Origin: Bradysia coprophila
Lineage: Eukaryota > Arthropoda > Insecta > Diptera > Sciaridae
Assembly: GCF_014529535.1 (NCBI RefSeq)
Contig: NC_050738.1
Span: 5,436,140 to 5,500,139 of the forward strand
Reading direction: 5' to 3'
Length of the DNA: 64,000 nt
Position numbers and translations under genes: made by a program. Below the pieces are notes generated by a model. The model did no database searches. It was not told where the DNA came from and saw only the letters and a list, made by a program, of their open reading frames with translations. Below, in pieces: positions 51,655 to 62,347 of the stretch; the first letter of the stretch is position 1, and each line of letters begins with the position of its first letter.

Positions 51655-52482
51655 AACGCACTTCGAACAAAAGTTTGGAAATACCTTGGTGAACTCACTT
51701 GCCAAAATAGTGACAAATCAATTACTAATTCCTGTCAATTCCTTCAATAACCGGATCAATTCCGTTTTGGCGGATTCGCTCTTCAATTCCTTTTATTTCC
51801 TATATTTCTTATTAATTTCCCAAATTTTCCTTTAATTGTCTTTATTTCGATAATTTTCTAAGATTTCCTTCAAATGTAAAGAAAATAAACCGTCGAATTC
51901 ACTGCAGTTTCGTGTTGCCGGTAAATAATAGTAATTGAAGGAAGTACTAGAAATTGATTGAATTACTAGAAATTGACTGGAAATAAGAGAGATTGATAGA
52001 AATTAAAAGTTAATATAAGGAAATACGGATACGTATGATGAACGAAAGAACTAGCGACTGTATTTTCTTTTGGTTTTAATTTTAAAATCCCAAACCGATG
52101 CTCAGTTTCCGTTTTAGAGGTGCAAAAATGCTCAACGAACCAAGTCGACAAGATCGCAATTCGCGAAACGTGCAACGAGTGAAAAGATCAAGTTTTTGCA
52201 TTGGCCGATTCTTGTGATCATCATACTCATCCGTATTTCCTCTCAATTCTTTCAATTTCTATTCCTTTCCGGTCAATTTCCAGTCAATTCCTTATAATTC
52301 CATCAACTTCTAGTATTTCCTTCAATTGCTATTATTTACGGGGTTGCTCAGGCAATTCCTTCAAGGGTGTGTAGTCAATTACACGGTGTCGTTTCCCCAT
52401 CGGAAAATAGAGTTTGTATGAAAAATGTTCCACATTTTTTTACCGTGTCAAAATTTGTACTCATGCTTGAAGTGCGTCGACA
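51655..52482. mobile_element. CAACGCACTTCAAGC-family MITE interrupted by a nested inverted-repeat element
   Basis: Left end CAACGCACTTCGAACAAAAG (51655) and right end CATGCTTGAAGTGCGTCG (about 52464) belong to this MITE family. Between them is an element whose arms (51915-52043 and 52219-52345) are inverted copies made of degenerate aattcctt / aaggaatt words, starting cgGTAAATAATAG and ending CTATTATTTACgg. So one element has inserted into another. Confidence 0.65.
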
Positions 52483-53105
52483 GGATGGAAATATAAAATC
52501 TTTCACTACGTTTGAAACCTTACATCATAATATTGTGACATCAATTTGAATCCATTTACATTGTCGCATTACTATTATATTGCATTACATCGGACCAAAG
52601 AGCATTAATGAACTCTTAAAAGCAACAAACGTGATGTGTAAACCAATTACAATTTTCTTTCTTTACTAAGATTCTCAGCGGAAAACGAAACCCATACAAA
52701 GTTTCCGTAATGAAAAGCAAAGGGAAGTTGTGGTCTCACGGGCTGACAGATGTTTAAGAGTTAGCATTTACAAGGCTTGGTGTCACCTAATTAAGTTACA
52801 ACTCGCACTTCAATCCACTGGTTCCTGTGGAAAGCAGGAATGCGTGACTCGCTGAAACGGATATCTTACAGTAATCTCCCCAAGACTCTTACTGCAAACA
52901 CAAGCTGACGGTAGCCGATAGCCCACAGCCAATGTAAGACTTAAAAATGTCCTGGAGAAGAGGGTTTAGCTACGGCCGCTACAAGAATTACTGAACCAGT
53001 AGTTGGTAAAACTCAAATCTTTTGTAGCAAACAATAAAATTCTTTATTTATTTTATCAAACAGGAATTATGATTTAGACGAAGTCAGTGTCCAGCAATTA
53101 CAATC

Positions 53106-54125
53106 TTACGATAATTTGTGTAATTTATTGTAATTTGCGATGAACGTTGGAACTGGAATACCTGGTAAGGATAAAAATGACCGGAAAATTGGCATTATTG
53201 TCATGAAAATTCAAACGATCATTTGGAAACTTACCCGTAACATTTGTGATCCAAGAAACGTATTTTCCAACGATTGTGTAACCGGTCTGTTGTGAAGCCG
53301 CACATCCAGGTAAAATACGCGATGCAACACCAACCTATTGAAAAAACGATTCTAGTTCAGTTTTTGGCCGGAGAAATAGAGTTCCATAACATTACCAATA
53401 TATTATTGGCGGCATCCGTCTCATCCCCGGTAAAGCTTCCTGCACCATTGTCCCCTGGGCACACCCAAGAGATTCCACCTGCATCTATTGCGCAGAAATG
53501 TGTGTCGGCTGCTACAACATCTCCTAAATCGCATTCGATAGGTTCCTCGTTAGCTTGATGTGGCTCCGAGCTAGCTCCTGTACTATTTGCCGCGGTAAAA
53601 CCAAATCCTACTGTAAAGAGTGGTCCTGCTCCTGGCGCCGCTTCGTCGGTCGAAATGGTAATGGCATTAATTAAGGGGAATGTGGCAGTTCCTTGAAGGA
53701 AAAGCAGTGCAATATCGTTGCTGAAGTCCGAGTTATCATAGTTTTCGTGAATAAGTCTAAACGATGAGTCGACGAGACGACGAGAAGTACCACCAACGAT
53801 GAAACCAATTTGGTACCTGTCGACATCTCCTTGTACTAAATGCGCAGCTGTAAGGACATGACGAGCGGAAATGATTGATCCACTACCAAGAGCTGCGGTG
53901 TTAGTTCCATTCAAATTTGTTCGATGAACTAAAATCATGCACGCATGTGGTGCAAATAAAGCCACCACAGGATTTGGAGAGCCACCAACACGGCCTACTG
54001 GTTTGGGAATAGCCTGGAGTACATTTGGCAAATTAACATGAATCTTGAGATACGACAACATAACGTGGATGGCTTACATTAGCTCCTAACACGCACAAAG
54101 CAATCAAAATCAAATATCCTGTCAT
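53106..54125 (-). CDS. Secreted serine-protease homolog SPH-3, catalytic Ser replaced by Asn
   Basis: Four exons: 54125-54078, 54013-53396, 53334-53235 and 53161-53106; 822 nt, 273 aa. Signal peptide MTGYLILIALCVLG, then GRVGGSPNPVV, which resembles the R|(I/V)VGG activation site. His (TAAHLV) and Asp (NDIALL) of the triad are kept, but GDSGG reads GDNGA, so the nucleophile is Asn. It is the least degenerated of the five and the only one with both other triad residues plus an activation-like site. The large second exon contains no introns where SPH-1, -2, -4 and -5 have them. A TATATAA on the - strand (54256-54262) lies about 130 bp upstream of the ATG. After the final helix (YVSWITNVTG) there is an unusual tail of 18 residues. 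Confidence 0.87.
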
Positions 54126-55592
54126 TTTCGTTGTTCGTTAAATGGGTGTCCAAAGTCACTGATCACAACTTAACACCGTGGATTAATAAACTACTGTCTT
54201 CCACATGCCTAATACGCGTATTTATTTGGATTTTCAATTTTGATCGGTATCGCTCTATATAAGCCGCCATTTCATTTCTTATCATACAAAAGTCAAATGT
54301 TATGTTTTGGTAATTAGATTCTTGAAATCATTTGATTAAATCGGATTCACTTTACTACTACTGGATATGACTACCGTAACATTTACGGAAATACGTTGGA
54401 AGACTGAAATGTGTGAAATTTAATTAGAATTTACCAGAAGCGACTGTGCGTCATTTCGTATCGCGAATTTATCGCTGAAGATACCAAAGAGGCTTGTTAC
54501 TTGTGGTGGCAGGATGTTATTGAGTTAAGATTAGTCCAGGAGTCTGAGAATCGATTTACTCGTTTGTTTGGTTTATAATGATTGATTTTTCTATTCATAA
54601 CTCATACGTCGGCACTTTTTGCTGATTTTCAGACACCCACCCCTTGTCACCTTTTGTCCATGCTGACGGCAGATTTTCCAAACTTCGTAGTACTTTTACT
54701 CTAAAAGGCTTTTTTGAGATTTAGAGTTCTCAAATCGAGTTAGCTTAAAGGTTGGAACAAAATTTTCATTGCCGTGTCCTGCAAATACGTGACAAGGTTC
54801 CACACTAGAACCAGAACCTTGTGTTGAGATTGATTAAACATTTGAACTTAAATTACAATATTTTAGCTACTTTCCCGTCCAATCCATAGACTAGCACAGT
54901 ATTTTTGCTACGTTACACAAGGATCACTCTGCATCGCTACACCATTTCACTACAGTCAAAGTTGCTTCCCGACTATGAGCAAAATGTGTAAAAATAGTGT
55001 TTTTTCAGAAAGAGTCCCTCGGAATCGATCGGTTATGGGCTAGAATTGTCCCGCAGACACGTTTCTAATAAAAAAAAACTATTATCGACGAGAATTTGGT
55101 TCAAATTTACTCTTTTATTCCTGCCGTAAAGGTCAACTTTTTTTCAAATGGTCCGCAAATTGTGCAACACAAAACTTCTAAGGTGAAATTTTGATATGTG
55201 ATGGAGGCTGAGGTCAGCTACCATAATATGCAGGCGGCCCCTCACAACAATGTTGTTGCAGAGATAAATACAGAACTCTTTGAAAGTTGACCATACTTTG
55301 ACTGCTGGCTGGCCATTGGTGGTGAGTGCGGAAGTCAGGGTGTGCTCAAATTGTAGGCCGTGGACAGGCCAACAATCCTACAAAGTTTTAACTTTTTGGG
55401 TTCCTCCTTCCTTAAGATATTGCTAAAAAAAGTGTATTCACCACCCCTTGACATCATATGACATGCACACACATGACACCTAAACTGGATTTTTTTTGTA
55501 AAAAATCGCTAGAATTGAACAACGAATAGAATGAGCTATAACTCAATAATATCGGAAAAATTGGCGAATTGATCTTAATGAGTTTGGTAGAT
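54126..55592. other. Intergenic between SPH-3 and a foldback-like element
   Basis: Upstream region of SPH-3 followed by AT-rich sequence. I see no other gene or RNA. Confidence 0.4.
54255..54262 (-). promoter_or_regulatory. Putative TATA box of SPH-3
   Basis: TTATATAG on the - strand, about 130 bp upstream of the start codon, giving a plausible 100-base 5' UTR. Confidence 0.45.
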
Positions 55593-55851
55593 GCTATTTG
55601 CACCCGGGTGCAATTAGTCATATAAAGACTATTTGCACCCGGGTGCAAATAGTCATATAAACACTATTTGCACCCAACTATATCAAAATCCAAGGAAATT
55701 ACGTTTTTTTTTATATGGAAACTATTAGAAAAAGCTGCCGTTTAAGTTAAAAGTAACAATGGAAGTACTTAGTGAATGAAAATTGTATTTTTATTTATCA
55801 AAAATACAAAAAGAAAGAATTTCAGTGTGGAAAAGTACAAAAAAATTTAGA

Positions 55852-55953
55852 TTCTGCAAGATTTGCAAAAGAATGTCACATTTACTTGTTTTGCTGCAGC
55901 GGCAGTAATATCAGTACATAACAAATGGAACCAATCGAGGCAAGTACACAGCA
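55852..55953 (-). pseudogene. PHD-finger-like C-terminal fragment
   Basis: - strand ORF with CTCLDWFHLLC followed about 18 residues later by FFCKSC. This matches the second half of a PHD zinc finger (C-x2-C, WFH-x2-C, then C-x2-C), except that the first pair is C-x-C. The segment begins after a good acceptor (gatttcag, plus-strand 55958-55965), as a final exon would. It sits within the foldback-like element, so it is either a captured host exon or the remnant of an element-encoded protein. No first half of the finger was found nearby. Confidence 0.5.
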
Positions 55954-56105
55954 CATTACCTGAAATCTGTAGATAAACAAGAAAATTCAAAGCACTGCCG
56001 ATGGTTTTGTACTGATACGATAATCTGTAGTAGAACAGAACTTTGTTTTTGAAGTAGATAAATTTTGGATAAGGTTCAGAATCAATATCTGAGCTGCGAT
56101 CTAGT

Positions 56106-56395
56106 GTGTTCGGACCCATTCGTAAAAGGAAAAATCTAATTGCTAAAGTCCAACAGAGTATTTTCGTTCCTATTCGTAAAGGGATTAATCTAATTGCTAA
56201 AGTCCATCACAGTATGTTCGGACCCATTCGTAAAAGGAAAAATCTAATTGCTGAAGTCTACCGCAGTATGTTCGAACTCATTCGTAAAAGGAAGAATCTA
56301 ATTACTAAAGTCCATCAGACTATTTTCGTTCCGATTCGTAAAAGGAAGAATCTAATTGCTAAAGTCCAACAGAGTATGTTCGCTCCTAGTAAAAC
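56106..56395 (+). repeat. 57-bp tandem array
   Basis: Five copies of a 57-bp unit containing attcgtaaaaggaaaaatct and aattgctaaagtcca; being a multiple of three, it reads as a 19-residue repeat (PIRKRKNLIAKV) on the + strand. Probably not a gene. Confidence 0.8.
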
Positions 56396-56530
56396 GGTAA
56401 CTTTTTTCTTATTTTTCCATAACAAAAGCGGGATTTATGTTGGAGTTGGGTGCAAATAGTGTTTATATGACTATTTGCACCCTGGTGCAAATAGTATTTA
56501 TATGACTATTTGCACCCGGGTGCAAATAGT

Positions 56531-58058
56531 CACTTCGAATGAGTTTTTGCATATAAAATTAAATGTTTGTTACAGACGGCTGTCATCTGCTATCGACAAC
56601 GACAGTAATAATAAACGACAAGCTCTGATTAAAGAGCAAAAAACATTTTCATAACAAATAAAGTAAAAAATTTCTGAAATAAATCTATGAAAATCTTTGA
56701 TCAAATGAAGTAATAAATCAGATAGTAAAACTGTTACTATGCTTGCCGTGACGGCTGCTAGGAAGTTCGCGCCGCATCATTCACATTAATTGACAAAATG
56801 ACACATTTTGTATATGGAAAATGTCACTTTGTGGGTTATTGTGAATAACACGGCGCGAAATTCCTCAACACCTCTGTGACAAAATTAGATCGAGAGTTGA
56901 GCTGCTACGGGTCTGTCATTTGTGCTTTTTCAAATCGACGAACCGATAGCAGTTGACCGAATTTGAAACGTCAACTCAATTACTGTAATATGAAGTTTGC
57001 GATTTTCACTTATAAATATCGATTTAGATTTATCAGAATGGGGGATCATTTCTGATCGAGGAACACAGGTCGATTTTGTGACCCTTTGTTCCACAAGAAC
57101 TTATAAATATAAGTTGACGTGCAACTGGAAAATTATGAGTAAATTCTCCGTTATTTTCAAAATTCAAGTCAACTTAAAAAATCGCCGTCTCCCAATCATG
57201 TGATCCAGTGTTTGTTATAAAACACGAATTCATCCCACCAGTTTAGGTTACAAAATAATATTCAGAGCCACTTTTATTTTCTCCGTCGTTATCTAAATGT
57301 CTCATATCTTGTACAGTTAAAAGTTCTTTAAAAAAAAATCATATGAAGATATTACGCGGCATACATACACTGAAAATATTTTTTTTTGTAAAATGGAAAT
57401 GTAACTCGAAAAAAATCTCCAGGGATGTGATGAAAGAATAGAAAGAATAGACAAGGGACACGAAAACGAGACTTTTCATTTTTATCCCGAGTTATGTAAT
57501 GGGTTTTTGCATGCTGAGGGCTTCGAAAGAAGTGCTTGAAACATGAAAAGTACATGCAATATATATTACATGCTTTTGAAACCTAAACAATTTTCTTGTT
57601 TTACCGAGGTGTGTAATAAGCCACTTTCGACCCTTGGGAAAACAAAGGCATGTTTTAGTTTTGCCTGTCGACTGTCGACAAACCTTTTTTTGTAGAGCTA
57701 CCCTTTTCATATAGACACTTTGGGTAATTTCCCGTGGCGCTTCGACGAATTGGCGTCGGAGTCTGCAAAAAACAACCAATTTCTTCCCTAAAATCCCATT
57801 TGATCTCAAGATATTTTAAAAATTTTGCGGGAACATTACTCTACAGTGTAACCAAATTGCATTGCAGCGATTTGAATGAGTCATAGATGGTTTCCGAAGA
57901 AAAAGTCTCAATCGATCTTAATTTGATGTACACAGTGGTCGTGGTATTAATAATAGAGAGATAATTCATATCAATTCAAAGTGAGCCAAAATCAATTGAT
58001 AATCCAATGTGTTTGGAGATTGTAAATTTAAATGTAAAACATTTGTCGTTTTAGTAAG
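56531..58058. other. Intergenic with a TTAA-MITE remnant
   Basis: 56570-56620 (ttacagacggctgtcatctg, then tatcgacaacgacag) matches the left part of the TTAA-flanked MITE, and tgcttgccgtgacggc (about 56740) its right part, but the TTAA flanks are not clear. 57440-57560 is a copy of the acacgaaaacgagactttt dispersed repeat. Nothing else recognised. Confidence 0.5.
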
Positions 58059-59002
58059 ATGTCGGCTCTCAACTCTACCATTTTTATTATATTCGGTTTA
58101 CTCTTTTGGTTTAGCCAAATTGATGTAAGTTATTCGAACGATGTTGATGAATATTAATGATTTCTATATACTTGAACACTCAGGCTATACACAATGGAGA
58201 AGATGCTGAATACCGACCATATCATATGTTTGTTTCGAGCTCTGAACCAGGACATGCATTCGGTTCTGGTATTATGATATCTCGAAGACATGTCTTAACA
58301 TCAGCTACATTAATATCGGGGTATGTGCGCGGTATTTTAGTTCAACTCGTAAAACCGTAAAAAATCTATTTTCTTGCTAGTTTTACGAGGTGGCACGTTG
58401 GTCATAGTAGTGCAAATCTGTCACAAATTATCCAAGTGGAATCCTCGTTTGCATTTGTTCATCCGAAATTCGACCTGGAAAGAAATGGGGTCGACCTGGG
58501 AATCATACTGTTGCAAGAACCGTTAGATATTCCAACGGTTCAACCAATTGCTTTACCAATCACAAATACATCTATTCCGCGAATTAATCAGGAAGGTGAA
58601 GTTGTTGGCTTTGGTATCACAAATTTTACGGCTCTGCCTGCACCAAACACCTATCTACAGAAATCATATTTCATTGTGACGAACGAAAGCGACTGTCCTC
58701 ATTCCAGTTTTGAGCAGCATACACGCTACAATTTCTGTGCAAGAGACACTTTTATAGGAAGTCAATTATGTCACGGTGATGTAGGTACAGCTTTTGTTGT
58801 CAATCACCGTGGAGTTGATATGCTGGTGAGAAATTTTGGAGTAAAATGAAATTTGGTCAATTTTTGTCATTATATTTCAATGTCCCCATAGGCCGGTATT
58901 ACAAATGGCATATCAGCAAATTGCAGTTTATCGACGGATGGTTCTACTTATGTTAGAATTCAAGAGTTTATTCCGTGGATTCAGTCAATTGTCAGTCTTT
59001 AA
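58059..59002 (+). CDS. Secreted serine-protease homolog SPH-4
   Basis: Four exons: 58059-58124, 58184-58320, 58381-58825 and 58892-59002; 759 nt, 252 aa. Signal peptide from ATG at 58059 (hydrophobic TIFIIFGLLFWF), then AIHNGEDAEYRPYHMFV, a mature S1 N-terminus with no propeptide. TAAHC is TSATL (His to Thr); VDLGIIL keeps an Asp at the NDIALL position; GDSGG is GDVGT (Ser to Val). Scaffold words VGFGI, FCARD, CHGDVG and FIPWIQSI remain. Intron phases (0, 2, 0) and the 111-nt last exon match SPH-2, so these are probably recent paralogues despite opposite strands. Confidence 0.85.
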
Positions 59003-59688
59003 ATTGAGTTCTGAAGAACAAGGGCCAGAAATAAAATTTTTCAAAATAGAAGATCTAGTTGTTTTGCGTGCAATAACTGAGGATTTTAATCGAATTGGAA
59101 ATATGCGAAATGTCAAAAGTTACTTAGAATTACGATTCATCAAAGATATTCTTACAGGCGATGACAATACGGGGTTACGGCATTGACGCTTCGTCTGATG
59201 ATAGTTCGGGGGAGAAAATGTCTATTTTATTTCCTCTTGTTTTGATACGGAAGAAAATAGACATATTCTCCCTCTGTCACCTTGTTTTCGTTTTTAAAAT
59301 TTTTGTAACAAATTGATGTTTTTGTTTCGTGGATAAAACGGTTAGTCACACCTCGCATACATGAAACACGTTGTGTTCACCTCTGGGAAAAATAGTAAAT
59401 TTAAGCTCGAGCAATTCTTTGCCCTCGTTCTGGCCGCAGAACTTCGCTCGTATTAGAATTTCCTATTTTTTTCCGTCAGTAACTATTCTTAACACTGAAT
59501 GCTGAATGGGTTTTTGTTAACTCAGAGACAAAAGAGTGACTCTTTTGGAAACGGCCCTCGAGTGACAATCTACACATCTAGTGCCTTATTACTCGGTCGC
59601 AGAAATAACCTGATGAGAGGTTTCCAGGAAGAGCCGGAGGTAAGTGATATATGTAGACAAACGCTCGGATCATTCATATTCAATTTGA
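59003..59688. other. Intergenic
   Basis: SPH-4 3' flank. A short inverted pair (gagaaaatgtctattttatt / gaaaatagacatattctc, about 59212-59270) and a segment similar to 2785-2830 (ccctcg-ttctggccg) are present; no gene. Confidence 0.4.
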
Positions 59689-59695
59689 TGTCACC

Positions 59696-59848
59696 CAACG
59701 TACTTCAAGTATGAGTGAATATGATTGTCAGATGCAGATGCAGATGCAGAAAGCACTATATTTTACTGAAGATGTTTTTACGTTTGTATGATACACTGTT
59801 CAGTTTCAGTACTCTATTTAGAGTATCACTTATGCTTGAAATGCGTTG
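59696..59848. mobile_element. CAACGCACTTCAAGC-family MITE, copy with 7-bp target duplication
   Basis: Ends CAACGTACTTCAAGTATGAG and CTTATGCTTGAAATGCGTTG; flanked by TGTCACC at 59689-59695 and 59849-59855. Contains a short gatgca triplication. Confidence 0.85.
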
Positions 59849-60421
59849 TGTCACCAGATTTGCGGTTTACATCAATTATATGTATCGAACCATAGCACTG
59901 TTCAGTGCTATGATCGAACTAGGTGTTCGAGGCTGATTACATCGATTTGTTACGATCTCAATTTGGTTTCTTTAGCGGAATTAAACATTCGACCAAAATT
60001 TTGTTCGACCAATTTTTTGTTCACCGAATAATTAAAATCCAATGAAAAAAGTGTATTTTGGCGATAACACATTAAATCGCTGCAACCTTGAAGAATACCG
60101 TTATGCCACGATAAAATTGAGCGAAGAGTCTTTCAGATGGAGGCTCAATAAATGACTTTGTCCAAATTTCTAGTGCATTTGACGCAAGTTACCTAAATTG
60201 TCGCTGGCTTCTATAGGAGATAGTAATCTTAGCACGTATTTAAGGAGAACGATACGCACACAACGTTCGTTTTAATCATTTCCTATCTGATTACATAGTT
60301 GTTATAATTCTAATTACATTCGTAACAAGCAACTGCCGCAGATTAGTGTTAAAGATAATTAATTTTGAATAAATAGCCCGATGAAGGAAAAACAGCAATT
60401 AAAATCGAATTAGTGAACAGC

Positions 60422-61870
60422 ATGAAGTCAGCTACTCTGGTATTATTTTCTCTACTCTTCGTTAATGGATTGCGGGTAAGTGTTGAGTATTCGGTAAAAA
60501 AAGTGTAGAAAATCAATGACATCGTTTTTAAGGCGGCTCCTCGACAAGCCATCGTTCCCCATGTTATTAATGGAAGGGCATTAGTAGTCCAGCATGCGGC
60601 AGCAGTGTTCGCAGTTGTAAGCGAAAATGGAGATGGGTTTTTCGGTGGCGGAAGTATTGTTTCAGATCGTCATATAATCACGGGAGCAAATTTAGTCCTT
60701 GGGTAAGTTAAAGCCACAGTATAGTTATTTGTTCAATGAGGGATGAAAAGTTAGAAATTACATTTCGAGGATGTTGTCATCCGAGAAAACGCAATTTCGA
60801 ACTTTTTTCAACATAACGTTTTTCACAACAAAGTCTTCCGAAGTTTCAGTAAAGGGGAGATAATGACTAGTTTCTCGTCTGCATTGCGAAAACTGATTAT
60901 TTTTGTTTGCTAAATTACTGAAATCATTTCGTTCGTGTAGAGCTACTAGCGTTCGTGTTGGCTATGGAAGCACCTCTCTCACATCCCTAACTGCAATAAC
61001 AACAACATCATTTGTTGCTCATGCTGCTTTCAACCGGACAACAATGGAAAATGATATTGCGATTGTGTTTCTTCCTTTTGCTAATCGAATTGAGTTTAGT
61101 GATGCTGTTCGCGCAATCGCTTTGCCCACAGCAGCTCCCGGAATAGATTTAGCCGGATCATTGGGTGGATTCGGTTTCACAGAGTCCAATGGAGTAGATT
61201 GGAGTGACACACTTTTGGTCGCAAGTCTCATCACGGTAGATAATGCTATATGTACGGAACGTTGGCCAAGCTTAACAATGGAAAACCAATTTTGTGCCAA
61301 TGGAGCTCCGAGTCCGGTAATACCTTCATTGATTACAAATATCTGTGCTGGTGACTACGGAGCTGGTTTCTACACTGGTGACGGTAAATTCAGGCGCGCT
61401 AGTCGAGCCTTTTTAACATATTTATTAATTGCCACGACCGTCATGCAATAATACTCTGCGAAGGAATTTACGTACGCTCCTTTCTTAGGATTTATAACAA
61501 CAACTACGACAACAACAACAACGACTGAAGACCCCGGTGAGGAAGAAATAATTGAAGTAGAACCAGCACCAGAAGAAGACGTTGAAACCGAAGATGGGGA
61601 GAATCAATCCGGCGAGGTTCAACCATTCGATCCGACAAAACTTAGGAGTGCATCAGTGTCTGAGGGCGAAGAACAAGTCGAACCTGTTCTGGTAAAACGT
61701 TATATCAGTTACTCCAAAGGCACAACTTTAATTGTTACTTAAATGTACAGGTTGGAATCGCCTCAGTCGTTGGAGACTGGTGGGAATGCAATCCGGAGGA
61801 TCCTCGCACTTACACCATAGTTTTCAATTACGTTTCTTGGATTCAAGATTTAACGGGAATCGAGGTCTAA
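60422..61870 (+). CDS. Secreted serine-protease homolog SPH-5 with an acidic insert
   Basis: Five exons: 60422-60475, 60533-60702, 60941-61383, 61489-61691 and 61751-61870; 990 nt, 329 aa. Signal peptide MKSATLVLFSLLFVNG. S1 body starts HVINGRALVVQHAAAVFAV. TAAHC is TGANL (His to Asn), NDIAIV keeps Asp, GDSGG is GDYGA (Ser to Tyr). Exon 4 (67 codons) has no counterpart in the other four: it is a run of nine Thr followed by Glu/Asp/Pro-rich sequence, placed just after GDYGAGFYTGDG and before the C-terminal YVSWIQDLTG helix. A Thr run followed by acidic residues suggests an O-glycosylated, extended linker looping out of the fold. Exon phases confirm it as an in-frame exon (203 nt, phase 1 to 0). 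Confidence 0.85.
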
Positions 61871-61945
61871 CGGCGGCTGTAATAATTAACTTTTAACGAA
61901 TAAACAATTTGCCTGCAGTTACTTTTAAATGCAAAATAGAAGAAA

Positions 61946-62077
61946 ATTTTACAAAAAGTAATTTGCGTCACAAGTGGCATTGTTAGGAAAATGGTTAAAA
62001 AATGTATACTGAAAGAGTTTAAACGGAAGAAAACCGAATCATCTGCCACTTGTGACGCAAATTACTTTTTGTAAAAG
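61946..62077. mobile_element. Hairpin MITE
   Basis: Inverted arms of about 33 bp: TTTTACAAAAAGTAATTTGC at the left and GCAAATTACTTTTTGTAAAA at the right, with GTCACAAGTGGCA / TGCCACTTGTGAC inside. Lies 75 bp after the SPH-5 stop, so it may be within its 3' UTR. Confidence 0.9.
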
Positions 62078-62180
62078 AAAAATTTCACAAATTTGTTGGT
62101 TCAATTTTTTTGATAAAAACCCAAGTGGACGTAGAAAAGTGATAAAGTTTTGTTGGAACGTACTTCCACTACGTATGTAA

Positions 62181-62344
62181 GGGGTCATTCATAAATGACG
62201 TCCACTACTTTTGGTCAGTTTTGGACTCCCCCGTCCCCCCTCGTCACGCAAAAGTGGTCAAATTTGACCCAATTTTGTATGTAGTGTCCGAAATCGTAGA
62301 CCCCCCTCCCCCCTCAGTACCGGACGTCATTTATGAATGACCCC
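62181..62344. mobile_element. PIF/Harbinger-like MITE
   Basis: Inverted ends GGGGTCATTCATAAATGACG and CGTCATTTATGAATGACCCC with a TAA flank on both sides (62178-62180 and 62345-62347). A 3-bp T(W)A target and GGG start fit PIF/Harbinger. C-rich runs are inside. Confidence 0.8.
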
Positions 62345-62347
62345 TAA

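Larger units (their letters stand above)
55593..56530. mobile_element. Second foldback-like element with palindromic ends and a coding-like core
   Basis: Both ends are arrays of the palindrome ACTATTTGCACC-(C)GGGTGCAAATAGT separated by catataaa-type linkers (left 55593-55672, right 56448-56530); the inner borders are also inverted (cacccaact / agttgggtgc). Core: a 57-bp tandem array (56106-56395) and, just before it, a - strand ORF with a PHD-finger-like end. The plan (palindromic arrays flanking a tandem array) repeats that of 8091-9331 with a different sequence. Confidence 0.7.

Noticed and set aside
44278-61870. Active trypsin-like proteases
   Set aside because: The GDSGG serine is replaced in all five and, in four, the histidine too.
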